A stretch of 7,416 nt of DNA from Gemmatimonadota bacterium. GTDB lineage: Bacteria > Gemmatimonadota > Gemmatimonadetes > JACCXV01 > JAHWKZ01. Below, piece after piece: positions 6,502 through 7,416 of this stretch (positions are counted from its first letter, which is position 1; each line of letters starts with the position of its first letter). A program made the position numbers and the translations under genes. Below the pieces are notes generated by a model. The model did no database searches. It saw only the letters and a program-made list of their open reading frames with translations, and was not told the DNA's origin. The stretch spans positions 1-7,416 of the forward strand of contig JAHWKZ010000071.1 of assembly GCA_019347645.1 (NCBI GenBank). The letters are read 5' to 3'.

Positions 6502-7416
6502 CAGGTGTCGATCTGGGCCTTCTGCAGCTTGCCGCTGTAGTCGACGTACACGGTCTTGGTCTCGGTGAAGAAGTCGTAGACCGGCCAGCCGCCCTCGCGG
6601 TGGCCGTTGCCGGTGTCCTTCACCCCCCCGAAGGGGAAGTGCGCCTCGGCGCCGATGGTCGGACCGTTCACGTAGGTGATGCCGGCCTCGACCCGATCGA
6701 TGGCGCGGAACGCCCGGTTGACGTCGCGGGTGTAGATCGAGGACGACAGGCCATAGCGCACGCCGTTCATCACCTCGATCCCCTCGTCGAAGTCCGTCAC
6801 CCGGATCACCGAAAGGACCGGCCCGAAGATCTCCTCGCGGGCGATCCGCATCCCCGGCTCCACGTCGACGAAGATCGTCGGTCGATAGAACCACCCCTTC
6901 GACAGACGGCCGTCGTCGGGGGGTGAACCGCCGGTGACGATCTCGGCGCCTTCCTCGCGCCCGATCCGCACGTACTTCTCGACCTTCCGCCGCGCGTCCT
7001 CGTGAATGAGGGGCCCCACGTCCACGCCCTCCTCCCGGCCGTCTCCCAGCACCAGCGCCTCGGCGCGTCGGACCAGGGCATCGACGAACTCGTCGTGGAC
7101 CGCGTCGTGGAGGATCAGCCGGCTCGTGGCGGTGCAGCGTTGACCGGCGGTCCCGAAGGCGCCCCACAGCACCCCCTCCAGGGCCAGCTCGAGGTCGGCG
7201 TCGTCCATGACGAGCTGGGCGTTCTTGCCCCCCATCTCGAGCGAGACCGGCTTCGCCTTCGCCCCGCACGCGGCGGCGATCCTCTTGCCCACCTCGGTGG
7301 AGCCGGTGAACGAGACGCCGGTCACGTCGTCGTGATCGACCAGGGGCGCCCCGGCCTCGGAACCGAACCCGGTGACCAGCCCGATCACCCCCCCGGGGAG
7401 GCCCGCCTCGAGAAGG
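6501..7416 (-). CDS. NAD(P)+-dependent aldehyde dehydrogenase, C-terminal part, cut by window edge
   Basis: Oxidises an aldehyde to a carboxylic acid, probably the semialdehyde made by the aminotransferase that follows. The reading frame runs through base 7416 without a stop, giving 304 visible residues of a family of about 480-500; the first third, including part of the coenzyme domain, lies outside. In the visible part (numbered from the edge) are EAGLPGGV (3-10), FTGSTEVG (36-43), LEMGGKN with catalytic E60, GQRCTATSR with nucleophile C94, EEIFGPVL (194-201) and PFGGVKDTGNGHREGG (261-276). A GTG at 7388 is not the true start, because conserved residues continue upstream of it. The TVYVDYSGKLQKAQID tail is like that of dehydrogenases acting on 2,5-dioxovalerate, piperideine-6-carboxylate or similar semialdehydes; this is from memory. 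The exact substrate is unknown. Confidence 0.94.
   Translation of the reverse strand, partial: LLEAGLPGGVIGLVTGFGSEAGAPLVDHDDVTGVSFTGSTEVGKRIAAACGAKAKPVSLEMGGKNAQLVMDDADLELALEGVLWGAFGTAGQRCTATSRLILHDAVHDEFVDALVRRAEALVLGDGREEGVDVGPLIHEDARRKVEKYVRIGREEGAEIVTGGSPPDDGRLSKGWFYRPTIFVDVEPGMRIAREEIFGPVLSVIRVTDFDEGIEVMNGVRYGLSSSIYTRDVNRAFRAIDRVEAGITYVNGPTIGAEAHFPFGGVKDTGNGHREGGWPVYDFFTETKTVYVDYSGKLQKAQIDT

Noticed and set aside
4152..6568. Long plus-strand open frames (630 and 489 codons) opposite lepB and the aminotransferase
   Set aside because: No domain signatures; both lie opposite genes whose catalytic motifs are certain. Stops are scarce because the DNA is GC-rich.

Overview
The window is high-GC bacterial DNA with ordinary housekeeping and metabolic gene content. 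It holds six protein genes: five on the minus strand and one (699-2519) on the plus strand. The best clue to the organism is the 287-residue sigma factor. It has no region 1.1, and its region 2.4 to 3.0 (QAILQALAEQSRIVRVPLN) is the type I associate with the FCB group (Bacteroidota, Gemmatimonadota and relatives). Strong Shine-Dalgarno sequences and E. coli-like -35/-10 hexamers argue against Bacteroidota itself. High GC and the style of the proteins make a Gemmatimonadota-like bacterium the best guess, made from memory without a search.

Layout: 1-563 (minus) is the 5' part of a glutamate dehydrogenase gene, cut by the window edge. It is divergent from 699-2519 (plus), a compact DUF255/thioredoxin-fold protein. 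That gene converges, with only 24 bp between stops, on 2544-3266 (minus), an unrecognised secreted beta-rich protein. The secreted gene lies 34 bp downstream of the sigma factor gene (3301-4164, minus), probably on the same transcript. Bases 4165-4334 hold a near-consensus promoter for the sigma gene and a GC-rich hairpin that probably ends the upstream operon. Upstream of that are lepB (4335-5078), a class III aminotransferase (5144-6490) and the C-terminal part of an aldehyde dehydrogenase (6501-7416, cut by the window edge).

How they fit together: the aldehyde dehydrogenase and aminotransferase are 10 bp apart and form an obvious catabolic pair. The transaminase would turn an omega-amino acid or diamine-type substrate into a semialdehyde, and the dehydrogenase would oxidise it to an acid. 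The glutamate formed could be recycled to 2-oxoglutarate by the glutamate dehydrogenase at the other end. lepB follows as the last gene of that operon and processes exported proteins. The secreted protein downstream of the sigma gene carries a signal peptide that LepB could cleave.

I found no mobile element, CRISPR array, RNA gene or clear new system. The items most worth a second look are the sigma factor's region 2.4/3.0 residues set against the canonical extended -10 promoter in front of its own gene, the possibly leaderless glutamate dehydrogenase transcript, and the unassigned secreted protein in the sigma operon.
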